DNA from: Pseudanabaena sp. BC1403
GTDB lineage: Bacteria; Cyanobacteriota; Cyanobacteriia; Pseudanabaenales; Pseudanabaenaceae
Assembly (NCBI RefSeq): GCF_002914585.1
Contig: NZ_PDDM01000013.1
Span: forward strand, 62,001 to 126,000
Length of the DNA stretch: 64,000 nt
Direction of reading: 5' to 3'
This document shows positions 26,970 through 35,197 of this stretch, one piece after another; positions within the stretch are counted from its first letter, which is position 1; every line of letters starts with the position of its first letter. A program made the position numbers and the translations under genes. The notes under the pieces were generated by a model. The model was not told the origin of the DNA, searched no databases, and saw only the letters and a program-made list of their open reading frames with translations.

Positions 26970-27545
26970 TCAGAGTAATTTGCCATTTCTCATGTCTATA
27001 GAGACAGCAACCTTGGATTTGTCACGGCTTTTCTCAATTGTAAAAGTTGCAATATCGCCTTGAAGATAAGGTTTATTAAATAAGCAAGGACAAGATATAA
27101 GATTTGTCATGATTGGCAAAATCCCAACCCTAATCTTGATGTCGGTGGCACTATATTTTAAACAACGACCATCTAAGAAACAGGAAGTTTCATAAATATA
27201 TAGAGTCGTGGGTAGCCCTTGAAATTGGTATGTAGCAACGTAGCCGTAATCAAATCTAAATGTTAAGAGAAAGTACAGTAGTGGTGAAACTAAAACGAAA
27301 ATTGCTAAAAATGGGAAAAAGATAAATGGGCGAAATAGCTTGATTCTCTGGCTAGGTGCAGTCTGCGATCGCCACCTGAATGCAAAAACTATCGTCAGGA
27401 TAAAAAATATCAATATAGCGATCGGCTGGACTATTTCCCATGTCGGAATCATCTGCACAAACCACATACCGACAAGCGCAGGCAAGCAAGATAGGAGAAT
27501 TATCTGCTTTAGATATTGAGGATTTGTGAATATTTGTTTATGCAC
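26970..27545 (-). CDS. Unrecognised membrane protein with three TM helices
   Basis: A 191-residue protein of no family I recognise. Hydrophobic segments lie near residues 14-31, 37-56 and 70-93, followed by a soluble C-terminal half with four cysteines (C117 region FLDGRC and SCPCLF). Base composition is like its neighbours. It diverges from the GNAT gene. The C-terminal half is probably extracytoplasmic by the positive-inside pattern (RWRSQTAPSQRIK between helices 2 and 3), but this is tentative. Confidence 0.55.
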   Translation of the reverse strand: MHKQIFTNPQYLKQIILLSCLPALVGMWFVQMIPTWEIVQPIAILIFFILTIVFAFRWRSQTAPSQRIKLFRPFIFFPFLAIFVLVSPLLYFLLTFRFDYGYVATYQFQGLPTTLYIYETSCFLDGRCLKYSATDIKIRVGILPIMTNLISCPCLFNKPYLQGDIATFTIEKSRDKSKVAVSIDMRNGKLL

Positions 27546-27619
27546 TTCTTGGCTAGTCCTTAGTATTTCTTAGCAATTTGCTATAAATATAGATTGTTGT
27601 GAGTTTTGAGGAGATAGAG

Positions 27620-28069
27620 ATGGAGATTAGTCTAGCTAGTCTTGAGCATCTTGGCGAAGTTTCTAGACTGTTTGACCAATATCGTGTTTTTTACAATCAG
27701 TCTTCAGATCTCGACGCTGCTGCAAAGTTTCTTCAGGAAAGGTTTCAAAATCAAGATTCTGCTGTCCTTATAGCTCGTGATTGCGATCGCGTGGTTGGAT
27801 TTACCCAACTTTATCCTAGCTTTTCCTCTGTGTCGATGAAGCGGATTTGGATTTTGAATGATTTGTTTGTAGATGAACCCTACCGAAAGCGGGGAATTGC
27901 AAAACGGCTGATGAGTGAGGCTGAGCAATTTGCACGGGAAACAGGGGCAATCCGACTTGCTTTATCAACACAAATTTCTAATATTGCAGCTCAATCTCTG
28001 TATGAATCGCTTGGTTATATCAAGGATAAAGATTTTGATCACTATGAATTACAGTTGTTGCAATGGTGA
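27620..28069 (+). CDS. GNAT family N-acetyltransferase
   Basis: A 149-residue acetyltransferase. The acetyl-CoA loop is DEPYRKRGIAKRLMSEA (about residues 83-99), following the beta strand WILNDLFV, and the C-terminus has QSLYESLGY as in GNAT enzymes. I chose the ATG at 27620 because a strong ribosome site GAGGAG lies six bases upstream; an in-frame GTG at 27599 would add seven residues that contain that site. Substrate unknown. Confidence 0.88.
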   Translation: MEISLASLEHLGEVSRLFDQYRVFYNQSSDLDAAAKFLQERFQNQDSAVLIARDCDRVVGFTQLYPSFSSVSMKRIWILNDLFVDEPYRKRGIAKRLMSEAEQFARETGAIRLALSTQISNIAAQSLYESLGYIKDKDFDHYELQLLQW

Positions 28070-28101
28070 AATGTGGTCGCTGCTTGTTTTAGGACAAAAT
28101 C

Positions 28102-28156
28102 AAAACCCAATAACTAATTGACGGCGCTTCGCGCCGTCAATTAGTTATTGGGTTTT
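28102..28156. repeat. Family A palindrome (26-bp arms)
   Basis: Perfect arms 28102-28127 and 28131-28156, loop TTC, core GACGGCGC/GCGCCGTC. The left flank TTTTAGGACAAAATC matches other family A copies; the right flank is diverged. Confidence 0.85.
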
Positions 28157-28184
28157 ATGGAATATTACACTTGGAGACAGATAT

Positions 28185-28217
28185 AAAAAAGGCACTTGCT
28201 TTGCAAGTGCCTTTTTT
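28185..28217. terminator. Terminator shared by GNAT gene and ssrA
   Basis: A 15-bp perfect stem (28185-28199 with 28203-28217), loop TTT, with A and T tracts on either side, works in both directions between the plus-strand GNAT gene and the minus-strand tmRNA. Confidence 0.85.
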
Positions 28218-28228
28218 TATTAGGTTAA

Positions 28229-28613
28229 TGGAATCGGGCAGAGTCGAACTGCCGTCCGCACTAGCGCCTAACCTCCCAGTCATTCACAGGTTTATCCGAT
28301 TTGATCCTCACGGAGGGAATTACTAATTATCTCTAGTAACCAAAGATGCACTGATAAAGTCTTGAGCAAATAACCTACCAGAGAAAGTTATAAGCAGCAT
28401 CCGTTGGGGGTTGGAGTGACATATTTAACGGAGTCATACATCACACCTCGAAACCGAAAAGGTTCTTAGGCGGCTACAGGAGCTGCTTTACGAGAGAAAG
28501 ATACAATGTTGTTCGCATGTACTTGTTTGAATCATTGATTTACGAGAGATAATTCGCTCTCGACCTGCATCAAAGGATAGCTTCTACTAACACGTCGAAA
28601 CCCTTACGATCCC
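28229..28613 (-). ncRNA. ssrA: tmRNA (transfer-messenger RNA), one-piece
   Basis: A 385-nt tmRNA read on the minus strand. The tRNA-like ends pair over seven bases (5' GGGATCG at 28613-28607 with 3' CGATTCC at 28236-28230), and the T arm GGCAGTTCGACTCTGCC is intact. The resume codon GCG is at 28516-28514 and the tag reads ANNIVSFSRKAAPVAA before a TAA stop at 28468-28466. CCA is not encoded; the discriminator base is A at 28229. The order is the standard unpermuted form. It rescues stalled ribosomes with SmpB. The 5' and 3' ends are deduced from base pairing. Confidence 0.97.
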
Positions 28614-28639
28614 TTATGTTTTTAATAATAGCATAATAA

Positions 28640-28727
28640 AAATTGGTTTTGATGAAATTACGCCGACGACGTAATTTCATCAAAACCAATTTGAGGGGGA
28701 GAGACTGCGTCCCTCCCCCTCAAATTA
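28640..28727. repeat. Two overlapping hairpins upstream of ssrA
   Basis: A 23-bp perfect stem (28640-28662 with 28670-28692) is followed by a 14-bp perfect stem (28689-28702 with 28714-28727); they share AATTT, so only one can be fully formed. They lie about 27 bp upstream of the ssrA 5' end. Confidence 0.75.
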
Positions 28728-28776
28728 GTTTCATAATGAGAATTGCTGTTACAGCGCTTTACGCTTAAACCCAAAC

Positions 28777-28827
28777 CAATAAACTTTTTGAAAGTGTTGC
28801 AAAGCAACACTTTCAAAAAGTTTATTG
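28777..28827. repeat. Family B palindrome (24-bp arms)
   Basis: Perfect arms 28777-28800 and 28804-28827, loop AAA. Identical to the copy at 4531-4581 over the stem apart from one extra C in the left arm and its pairing G in the right arm. The left flank CAGCGCTTTACGC and right GGTTCGG are family B flanks. Confidence 0.85.
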
Positions 28828-28958
28828 TGGTTCGGTTGCTCGAAAATTGCGGTAAGTCTCACGAGCTACGTCCTTTTTCTTGCAAAAGGGATAAAATATT
28901 TTTTTTGTTTCAGCAGTTGTTGCTGTAAAGAAAATAACGATAAGCAGAGGTTGATAAA

Positions 28959-29855
28959 GTGGCTATTGCAATTACAGAGACAGAATATATATCTTCTAAA
29001 GAACTCAAAGAGTTGCATGGTTTTACTGACCCGTCGATCAAAAAGTTTTTGGGTGAATGCGACATGACTCAGAGCAATCCCAAAAGCAAAAGTGCGGCTC
29101 CGATTAGACTCTATAGCATTGAACGGGTTAACGCAGTTTTAGCGGATCAGGCTTTCATTGAATGGCAAAATAAGAAACAATCATCAACCTCAAAGCAAAA
29201 ACAAGCTGTTGCCAATATTGAAGTAGTTTCTAAGACTGAGGCTATTGAGGCTAGACAAGACCCACAAATTGAAGCCTTTGATTTTGATGGTGGGCTATCA
29301 GACTTAAAAACAGCAGATTGGGATGATTTTCAATGGGAATATTTTCGAGTTGAACATGAGAATAAGTTCTCAGAAGAGCAGAAATTACATGCTGTTACAA
29401 CAGTTAAAAAGATGTTGGCTGCTGCCTATTGGTTTACCCCTGAGGACTTTTTTAATGCGTTTAGTCAATATGGCAAGGGTGGTGTAGATAGCCCAGATTT
29501 AGTAAGTACATATAAGTCCAGCATATTAATAAATGGATGGAAGGGAATTCCCCTTGTGAGCTTGATGATTTGCGATCGCAAATCTCCTACCAAAATGATG
29601 CTAGATTCTGGACATCACCGATGGACTGCACTCAAGGAATTATGGGAGGCGAAGGAGCTTCCTAACGATTTTAAAATTCCAGTCTTTGATTTAAAGCGAT
29701 TGCGCCCAATCGTGAGAGATCAATACAACCCAAGTCTAGAATTTGCATTGCGCTATGCAATCACAGGTGGCACATTAGGTCATGACTTTGCCCTAAGAGT
29801 AATTGCGAAAAATTGGTTTACAAGACTTTGCACTGGTGTTGATTGCTCTTACTGA
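28959..29855 (+). CDS. ParB/Srx-like domain protein of unknown role
   Basis: A 298-residue protein I cannot assign to a family. Residues 1-65 look like a small helical DNA-binding-type domain (EYISSKELKELHGFTDPSIK); residues 105-290 contain DSGHHRWTALKELWEA (about 230-245), which resembles the GxHR motif of ParB/sulfiredoxin-like folds and is followed by IPVFDLKRLRP. The start is GTG with AGAGG eight bases upstream; no ATG start gives a longer frame. It stands alone between repeats. Function could be nucleotide-binding or DNA-associated; not established. Confidence 0.6.
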   Translation: MAIAITETEYISSKELKELHGFTDPSIKKFLGECDMTQSNPKSKSAAPIRLYSIERVNAVLADQAFIEWQNKKQSSTSKQKQAVANIEVVSKTEAIEARQDPQIEAFDFDGGLSDLKTADWDDFQWEYFRVEHENKFSEEQKLHAVTTVKKMLAAAYWFTPEDFFNAFSQYGKGGVDSPDLVSTYKSSILINGWKGIPLVSLMICDRKSPTKMMLDSGHHRWTALKELWEAKELPNDFKIPVFDLKRLRPIVRDQYNPSLEFALRYAITGGTLGHDFALRVIAKNWFTRLCTGVDCSY

Positions 29856-29874
29856 GCTTGATTTTATAGCTTAC

Positions 29875-29930
29875 ATAAAGCCCAAAAGACGAGTGACTGC
29901 GCGAAGCGCAGCCACTTGTCTTTTGGGCTT
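29875..29930. repeat. Family A palindrome with two non-paired positions
   Basis: Arms of about 26 bp (ATAAAGCCCAAAAGAC start, GTCTTTTGGGCTTTAT end) around loop GAA, core CTGCGC/GCGCAG. Two positions are mismatched (a G-T and an A-C), unlike most copies. The right flank GTCCTAAGC and CATTGTTAT correspond to the family A ends. Confidence 0.75.
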
Positions 29931-29980
29931 TATGTCCTAAGCAAACCCTACATTGTTATATTTTTTGCTCAAAGGTATTA

Positions 29981-30000
29981 TGATAATGATTATCATTATT
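29981..30000. promoter_or_regulatory. Zur-type operator upstream of znuA
   Basis: TGATAATGATTATCA (29981-29995) is a perfect 7-1-7 palindrome, matching the Zur/Fur-family operator type, and lies 21 bp before the znuA ATG. The surrounding 20 bases are identical to those at 36964-36983. Zn-bound Zur would repress znuA here; assignment to Zur rather than Fur rests on the genes it controls. Confidence 0.85.
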
Positions 30001-30016
30001 TTAGCAAAACTCAAAA

Positions 30017-31141
30017 ATGCGCTTAAATACATCTACAAAAACATCCTCAAAGGTAGGCTCCAAAAGATCTTCGAGCAAAGGATTTAGAATTTATTCGGCG
30101 GCGGTAGTAATCGCGATCGCTAGCAGCGTTACTGCTTGTACTGTTACCACTCCCACCGAGACGACTACGACTACAGCAGCTACTACGACCGCAGCCACAT
30201 CTCCAGCAAAAACAGAAAGCTTTCCTCTAGTCGTGGCGACAAACTCTGTAGCATGTGCCTTGGCTAAGCAAATTGCAGGCGATACGATTGATCTGAAATG
30301 TCTGATCGAAGCGGGGACAGATCCTCATCTTTATCAACCTAAGCCCGATGATCGTAAAGCGATCGACTCGGCAAAGTTAGTTCTCTATGGTGGTTATGAC
30401 TTTGAGCCAAGTCTGATCAAATTAATTCAAGCTAGTTCTAATACAGCGCCCAAAATAGCGGTTAACGAGGTTGCTGTGCCAAGTCCCTTGATGTCTGAAG
30501 AAGCACATGACCATGCTCATGATAAAGAAGAAAAAAAAGATGCTACATCTGAAAAATCTGATAAAAAAGCTGAAAAAGAAGCCGATCCCCATGTTTGGAA
30601 CAATGCCCAGAATGGCATCAAAATTACTCAGTCCATCAGCAAAAGCTTGAGTACGCTCCGCCCCGATCAAGCGGAAACCTATGCTAAAAACACCGCCAAA
30701 ATCGTCAGCGAACTCGAACAAATCGATACTTGGATCAAAGCGCAAATCGCCACAATTCCTGAAGGTTCACGCAAGCTGGTCACGACTCATGATGCCCTTG
30801 GCTATTATGCCAAAGCCTATGGCATTCCCGTTGAAGGTGCTTTAAATGGAATTAGCACTGAGGAGCAACCAACACCAACTAGAGTTAAAGAACTCGTTGA
30901 GGTGATTAAAACTAGCAAGGTTCCCACCATCTTTGCGGAAGTATCAATCAATCCGAAATTGATTACGACTGTTGCGAAGGAAGCTAATGTCAAAGTTTCG
31001 GAACGCGAACTCTATGCCGATGGTTTGGGAGCAAAAGGCAGTGAAGCTGAAACCTATGCTGGGATGTTGATTGCAAATACTCGCACGATTGTTGAAGGAT
31101 TGGGTGGCAAGTACACCGCATTTCAATTGAAAACGCCTTAG
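30017..31141 (+). CDS. znuA: Zinc ABC transporter substrate-binding lipoprotein
   Basis: A 374-residue periplasmic zinc-binding protein. The lipobox SSVTAC puts C41 at the membrane anchor. Metal-binding histidines are in DPHLYQPKPDD (about 96-106), DPHVWNN near 191 and TTHDALGYYAKAYG near 255. A His/Asp/Lys-rich loop (AHDHAHDKEEKKD, about 154-166) marks ZnuA-type zinc proteins. The N-terminus before the signal is unusually long and basic. It is transcribed on its own from a Zur-controlled promoter, separated by 4 kb from znuCB. Confidence 0.95.
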   Translation: MRLNTSTKTSSKVGSKRSSSKGFRIYSAAVVIAIASSVTACTVTTPTETTTTTAATTTAATSPAKTESFPLVVATNSVACALAKQIAGDTIDLKCLIEAGTDPHLYQPKPDDRKAIDSAKLVLYGGYDFEPSLIKLIQASSNTAPKIAVNEVAVPSPLMSEEAHDHAHDKEEKKDATSEKSDKKAEKEADPHVWNNAQNGIKITQSISKSLSTLRPDQAETYAKNTAKIVSELEQIDTWIKAQIATIPEGSRKLVTTHDALGYYAKAYGIPVEGALNGISTEEQPTPTRVKELVEVIKTSKVPTIFAEVSINPKLITTVAKEANVKVSERELYADGLGAKGSEAETYAGMLIANTRTIVEGLGGKYTAFQLKTP

Positions 31142-31377
31142 CGAAAAATCAATGCAAAGCGATCGCAAAACTAACTACTGAATGATGATCTAATTGTTGA
31201 TTTAGTCAGTGCGGGAGCAATGCGATCGCCTTTACAATGACTTGCACCTTAAAAGTATCACCAAAACACATAAAGTTATATGGATGCGATCGCGCAATTC
31301 GTTCATGAGTTTATTGGTCTATGGATATCGCATATTTGTTTTCTGATTTTAATTGATGAGAGGCGATCGCCCATGAT

Positions 31378-31995
31378 TTACAAATTGCTTTCACACTCTT
31401 GAAAGACTGAATGTAAAGCCCCTAATGTCTTATCCGTATCATCGGCAGCATACATTCCTGTTTCATAGACTTCTCCTGCGATCGCTAGTTTATAAAATAT
31501 CCAGCCTTGCCCATTAGTGACAATTCCCAACACATCAATCTCTTTATTTGCTTGCCGATTTTCCCATTGGCAGGCTTGCATTTCTACTAGGCACTGAGCT
31601 AGACCTTGCTCAAAGTCGTCACGTTTGGCTTCGACAATACATAGGAATGGGGTATCTAAATAGTCCTGTCTAGGGGCAATTAGATAATCGGCATTGCCAA
31701 CTAAAATATCGCTTTCTATTTTTCCTCCTTTCCATATTTTCAGCTTGTCGCTGCTATCCATTGCTTCTTCACAAAAGGCATCGATTAGAAGCTTTTTGGA
31801 TTCTTCATAACTCCGTAGATCGAAGTTGCGATGCAAGCGTTCCAATCTTTTGATAAAAAATTCACTAGGGGCGATCGCTATGTCTGGTAAGTTCCAATGG
31901 GTTAAAGTTTTGATTCCTAGCTGTTTATATGCCGAGGCAAGATCGAAGCTAGAGAAGCTTTTCTTTTTAGATTTTGGTAGTTTTGTCTGTTTCAT
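31378..31995 (-). CDS. PD-(D/E)XK-like nuclease-fold protein
   Basis: A 205-residue protein. The segment GNADYLIAPRQDYLDTPFL (about residues 98-116) followed by CIVEAKRDDF (about 117-126) fits the D...ExK active site of PD-(D/E)XK nucleases, and QGLAQCLVEM is the following helix with a glutamine as in restriction-type members. It lies 69 bp downstream of the STAND-TPR gene on the same strand. Proteins of this kind are common in cyanobacteria and not always tied to defence. Catalysis is possible but unproven. Confidence 0.65.
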   Translation of the reverse strand: MKQTKLPKSKKKSFSSFDLASAYKQLGIKTLTHWNLPDIAIAPSEFFIKRLERLHRNFDLRSYEESKKLLIDAFCEEAMDSSDKLKIWKGGKIESDILVGNADYLIAPRQDYLDTPFLCIVEAKRDDFEQGLAQCLVEMQACQWENRQANKEIDVLGIVTNGQGWIFYKLAIAGEVYETGMYAADDTDKTLGALHSVFQECESNL

Positions 31996-32064
31996 AGGAT
32001 TGTTAGATTTTTCTACATTTTATGGTTTTGCAAACTCAGTCACTTTAAATCTATACGGTAACTA

Positions 32065-34812
32065 TTAACCGCTAACTAATTCTTGAAAGCGATCATCATC
32101 TCTAATTCCATCAAATTCTGGATCTTCTTTTGCCCGCTTTTTAGTCTCATCAGCTTCTCGATCAATTGCTAAAGTTAGATATTTTATGGAGTCATCAATA
32201 TTTTTTTGCAGGGCATAGCAGCAAGCTTTGCCATAGAGAGCATCAACATGATTAGGATTATTTTGTAAGATTCCATCACAAGCTTCTGTTCCTTCTGCAT
32301 ATCGTCCCATCCAAGCAAACAAAACACCACGATTAATTCGGGATTGTAAATCATTGGGATCTGATTCTATAGCTTGATTAAAGTCAGTTAGAGCCTTGTC
32401 ATATTGTCCGAGTCTTGTCAGCGAAATACCTCGACCTCGAAAAGCTTCGTGATAGTCAGGTTTGAGTTTTAAGGCTTTGTCATAGGCGGCGATCGCTTCT
32501 TCATTTCTTCCTAAATTACTTAGCGCAATGCCTCGTAAATTCCATGCTTCGAGTAAGTCAGGTTTTAATTGCAAGGCTTTGTCATAGGATATGAGCGCTT
32601 CTTCGTTTCTTCCTAAATTAATTAGCGCAATGCCTCGGAAATTCCATGCTTCGTGGCAATCAGGCTTGATTTTCAAAGCTTTGTCATAGGATGTGATCGC
32701 TTCTTCACTTCTGTCTAATTGTCTTAGCGCAATGCCTCGGAGGTTCCATGCTTCGAGTAAGTCAGGTTTGATTTGCAAGGCTTTGTCATAGGCAGTGATC
32801 GCTTCTTCGTATTTCTTTAGTGAAATGTAAGAATTTGCAACTTCAAAGAAAACTTTACTAAAAGCGTCGGGGTTTATTTTGTTTTCAAGCAAATTAGCCT
32901 GCTGTTCAGCTTGTTTCAGCACATCTAATTCTTGACCTGAGCGACAACGCCAAGACTTGCTCATTAAAGCAGTCCATTTGGCGACTCCATCAGAAAGAGA
33001 ATCAATTTGTTCAAAACATTTTTCTATCCCATTTTCTATGGTTTCTAGTAAAGCTTTTGGCAGCACAGCGTCATTAACTTCCACTTTAGGACTTGGCGGA
33101 GAATTCATGATAAGCCAACCAAAAGGTATCAAGCGCTTGATATCTTCTAAAAATCTTTTGTTTTCTTGATGTAAGAGTATGTTCTCAGAAACTTCTGCTT
33201 CAGAGAGGATTGCGGTAAAAGGAGCGATTACAACTGAAATTTGATTGAAGAAGCGAGAAGCAAAAAAGTGATTTAAGAAATATTGCTTACATTCATCACG
33301 GCGCAAATTGAAAAATGCGTGGTAAATAGACTCGGCTGTATATCTACACCAAATTTCATTCTCATATTTCTCCGATTCATATAAATTGGGCGGTACTTCC
33401 CGATCTGCTAATTCCTCAAAATATTTTTGTAATTGTGAATGTATATTCCGAAACTCGTTAGCACTATTGCCATGAAGAGACTGCCGAATTACATCTCTTG
33501 CCACATCCTTTAGACAGTATCTGTAGTTACTATCTTCCACAAAGTCAACAAGGTCATAACCTTTCAGCCACTCAAAGCAATTCAAGTTAGGATCGACACC
33601 AGTTACAAAATCAAGATCTCGACAAGCCACTAATTTCTGTAGCAAAGGCTTATCGAACCAGCGACAACAAGCCGCTAACTGCAACAAACTTTTTTGCTGT
33701 TCAGTCAAACCCTTAAATAAACGTTCAGAAATTTCCTCAGTAAAATTAATTGGCTCACCATCTTCTTTTTTCTTTCTGATAAGGTCTAAGTAAAATGGCA
33801 ACCCTTTAGTAAGTTTATTCAGTTTCTCAATATCTCTTCTGTCAGAAACACCAATTTTCTCTAAATAGCTCTTTGTCTGCTCCTTTTCAAATATCTTTAA
33901 TGGAGTTTCCTGAACTAACTTAGACTCCCTAGATAATTCTTTCCAACCATCTTTTTTGAACAATTGAAACCGTCCCGCCATCAATATGCGGACTTTGCTA
34001 TTTTTCAGTTCTTTGTTTTGTAGCAACACCTCCCGCAACCAGCGATCGACATCTGGCGAAACCTTCTCATAGGTATCCACAATCAGCACAACTGGAACTC
34101 GCTTAGCATGGTTTACCAAAGTCTCGACAAAAGCTTGAGTGAGCTTAGGTAAAGGCTCTAGCATCAATTCCTGTATTTCCGCCTTTTGGGTCGCCCTATG
34201 CTTTGCCAGCAAATTATCCTTGAGCGATAAAACTGTAACAGCACCATCAACGGCTGTATCCGCCACATTACTTACCGTAGTCGATGTCACCGAAGATACT
34301 AATGATGACAAAGGTGTATTGATCCCCATTGTCATGGCTGCTGAGCCTGCAACACCTAATGCATTGAGTGCAAGTTTAGCAACTTGTTTAGCTAGACCTA
34401 TTTGTTCTGGATTAATCGCCCCCCCTTTATCAATAGGTTCAGATAGCAAAGCGTTAAGAGTTTCTTTGTAAGTTTTATACTTCTCTGCAAAAGGATCGAG
34501 ATTAGATTTTGGGAGTAGATCTTTTACGTCTTTTTGCGAAAGTCCAAGTTGCGGCAAATTTTCATGCAGCTTCACCATCACGTCAAGAGGCGTTTCCGTG
34601 AATGTCGCGAAGGAAAATTTAGTAAAGTGAACTTTATTTTTGTACTGCTCCTCTAACTTTTCCTGAGTCTTATTCAATATCGTAGACTTACCCACACCCC
34701 CGATCCCCCAAACATAAAACATCATTGGAGATGCTTCTGGTTGTGCGATCGCCTTAGTGATGCGATCGATTAACGCTTTTTCTTCTGGTCGAGCAATGTG
34801 GTAATCAGTCAT
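32065..34812 (-). CDS. STAND-type P-loop ATPase with C-terminal TPR array
   Basis: A 915-residue protein. Walker A GIGGVGKST is at residues 36-44; a Walker B-like VVLIVDTYEK lies near 242-251, and winged-helix-type segments follow (LLQLAACCRWFDKPLLQKL, about 390-408), as in STAND ATPases related to apoptotic and NLR proteins. The C-terminal ~260 residues have seven TPR units, four of them nearly identical at DNA level with a 102-bp period. The final motif DPEFDGIRDDDRFQEL is a usual TPR-array end. A hydrophobic Gly/Ala segment near residues 145-190 is unusual. It is followed by a nuclease-like gene. It could be an intracellular sensor, possibly of Avs type (inference). Confidence 0.87.
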   Translation of the reverse strand: MTDYHIARPEEKALIDRITKAIAQPEASPMMFYVWGIGGVGKSTILNKTQEKLEEQYKNKVHFTKFSFATFTETPLDVMVKLHENLPQLGLSQKDVKDLLPKSNLDPFAEKYKTYKETLNALLSEPIDKGGAINPEQIGLAKQVAKLALNALGVAGSAAMTMGINTPLSSLVSSVTSTTVSNVADTAVDGAVTVLSLKDNLLAKHRATQKAEIQELMLEPLPKLTQAFVETLVNHAKRVPVVLIVDTYEKVSPDVDRWLREVLLQNKELKNSKVRILMAGRFQLFKKDGWKELSRESKLVQETPLKIFEKEQTKSYLEKIGVSDRRDIEKLNKLTKGLPFYLDLIRKKKEDGEPINFTEEISERLFKGLTEQQKSLLQLAACCRWFDKPLLQKLVACRDLDFVTGVDPNLNCFEWLKGYDLVDFVEDSNYRYCLKDVARDVIRQSLHGNSANEFRNIHSQLQKYFEELADREVPPNLYESEKYENEIWCRYTAESIYHAFFNLRRDECKQYFLNHFFASRFFNQISVVIAPFTAILSEAEVSENILLHQENKRFLEDIKRLIPFGWLIMNSPPSPKVEVNDAVLPKALLETIENGIEKCFEQIDSLSDGVAKWTALMSKSWRCRSGQELDVLKQAEQQANLLENKINPDAFSKVFFEVANSYISLKKYEEAITAYDKALQIKPDLLEAWNLRGIALRQLDRSEEAITSYDKALKIKPDCHEAWNFRGIALINLGRNEEALISYDKALQLKPDLLEAWNLRGIALSNLGRNEEAIAAYDKALKLKPDYHEAFRGRGISLTRLGQYDKALTDFNQAIESDPNDLQSRINRGVLFAWMGRYAEGTEACDGILQNNPNHVDALYGKACCYALQKNIDDSIKYLTLAIDREADETKKRAKEDPEFDGIRDDDRFQELVSG

Positions 34813-35197
34813 GAATGAAATTCTACTATTTGCAGCTTATCGAAATCATAGAAAACTATTTCTAAAATTCTAACCTAATTTAGATTCTAATCTTATTTTT
34901 TATTCATATTTGATTGCGGTTAGTAATATAACTAGATCATTATTTTACAAACAACTGAAGCTTTGTATCAACGCCTAGCGATCGCCTCTCTGACTAATAG
35001 GGCTTTAATGCGATCATCAGTAAATTTGTGAATTATTTACCAGTTGAAGAGGCGATCGCTTCAAAATTTGTACGGAACTCCACAACTCATTTAGTCGGTA
35101 CAAATTCAGAGACACTAGTTGCGCCTATCGTTGTATGAACGATTTTGCGACAGGATTAGCTAGAGCGAGATAGGAGTTAAGTAGCATTTCGTACCAT
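34813..35197. other. Intergenic region between STAND gene and znuB
   Basis: No gene or RNA can be supported in these 385 bp. They contain two HIP1 octamers and a short inverted segment (AAATTTGTAC about 35065 with GTACAAATT about 35098). Confidence 0.4.

Noticed and set aside
28229-28613. A genomic island integrated at ssrA
   Set aside because: tmRNA 3' ends are common integration sites, but no duplicated 3' end, integrase or phage gene is visible on that side; the 3' side leads into a terminator and a GNAT gene.
31281-31400. Short plus-strand frame starting MDAIAQFVHEF
   Set aside because: About 39 codons, partly made of HIP1 sequence and overlapping the end of the nuclease-like gene; no support for coding.
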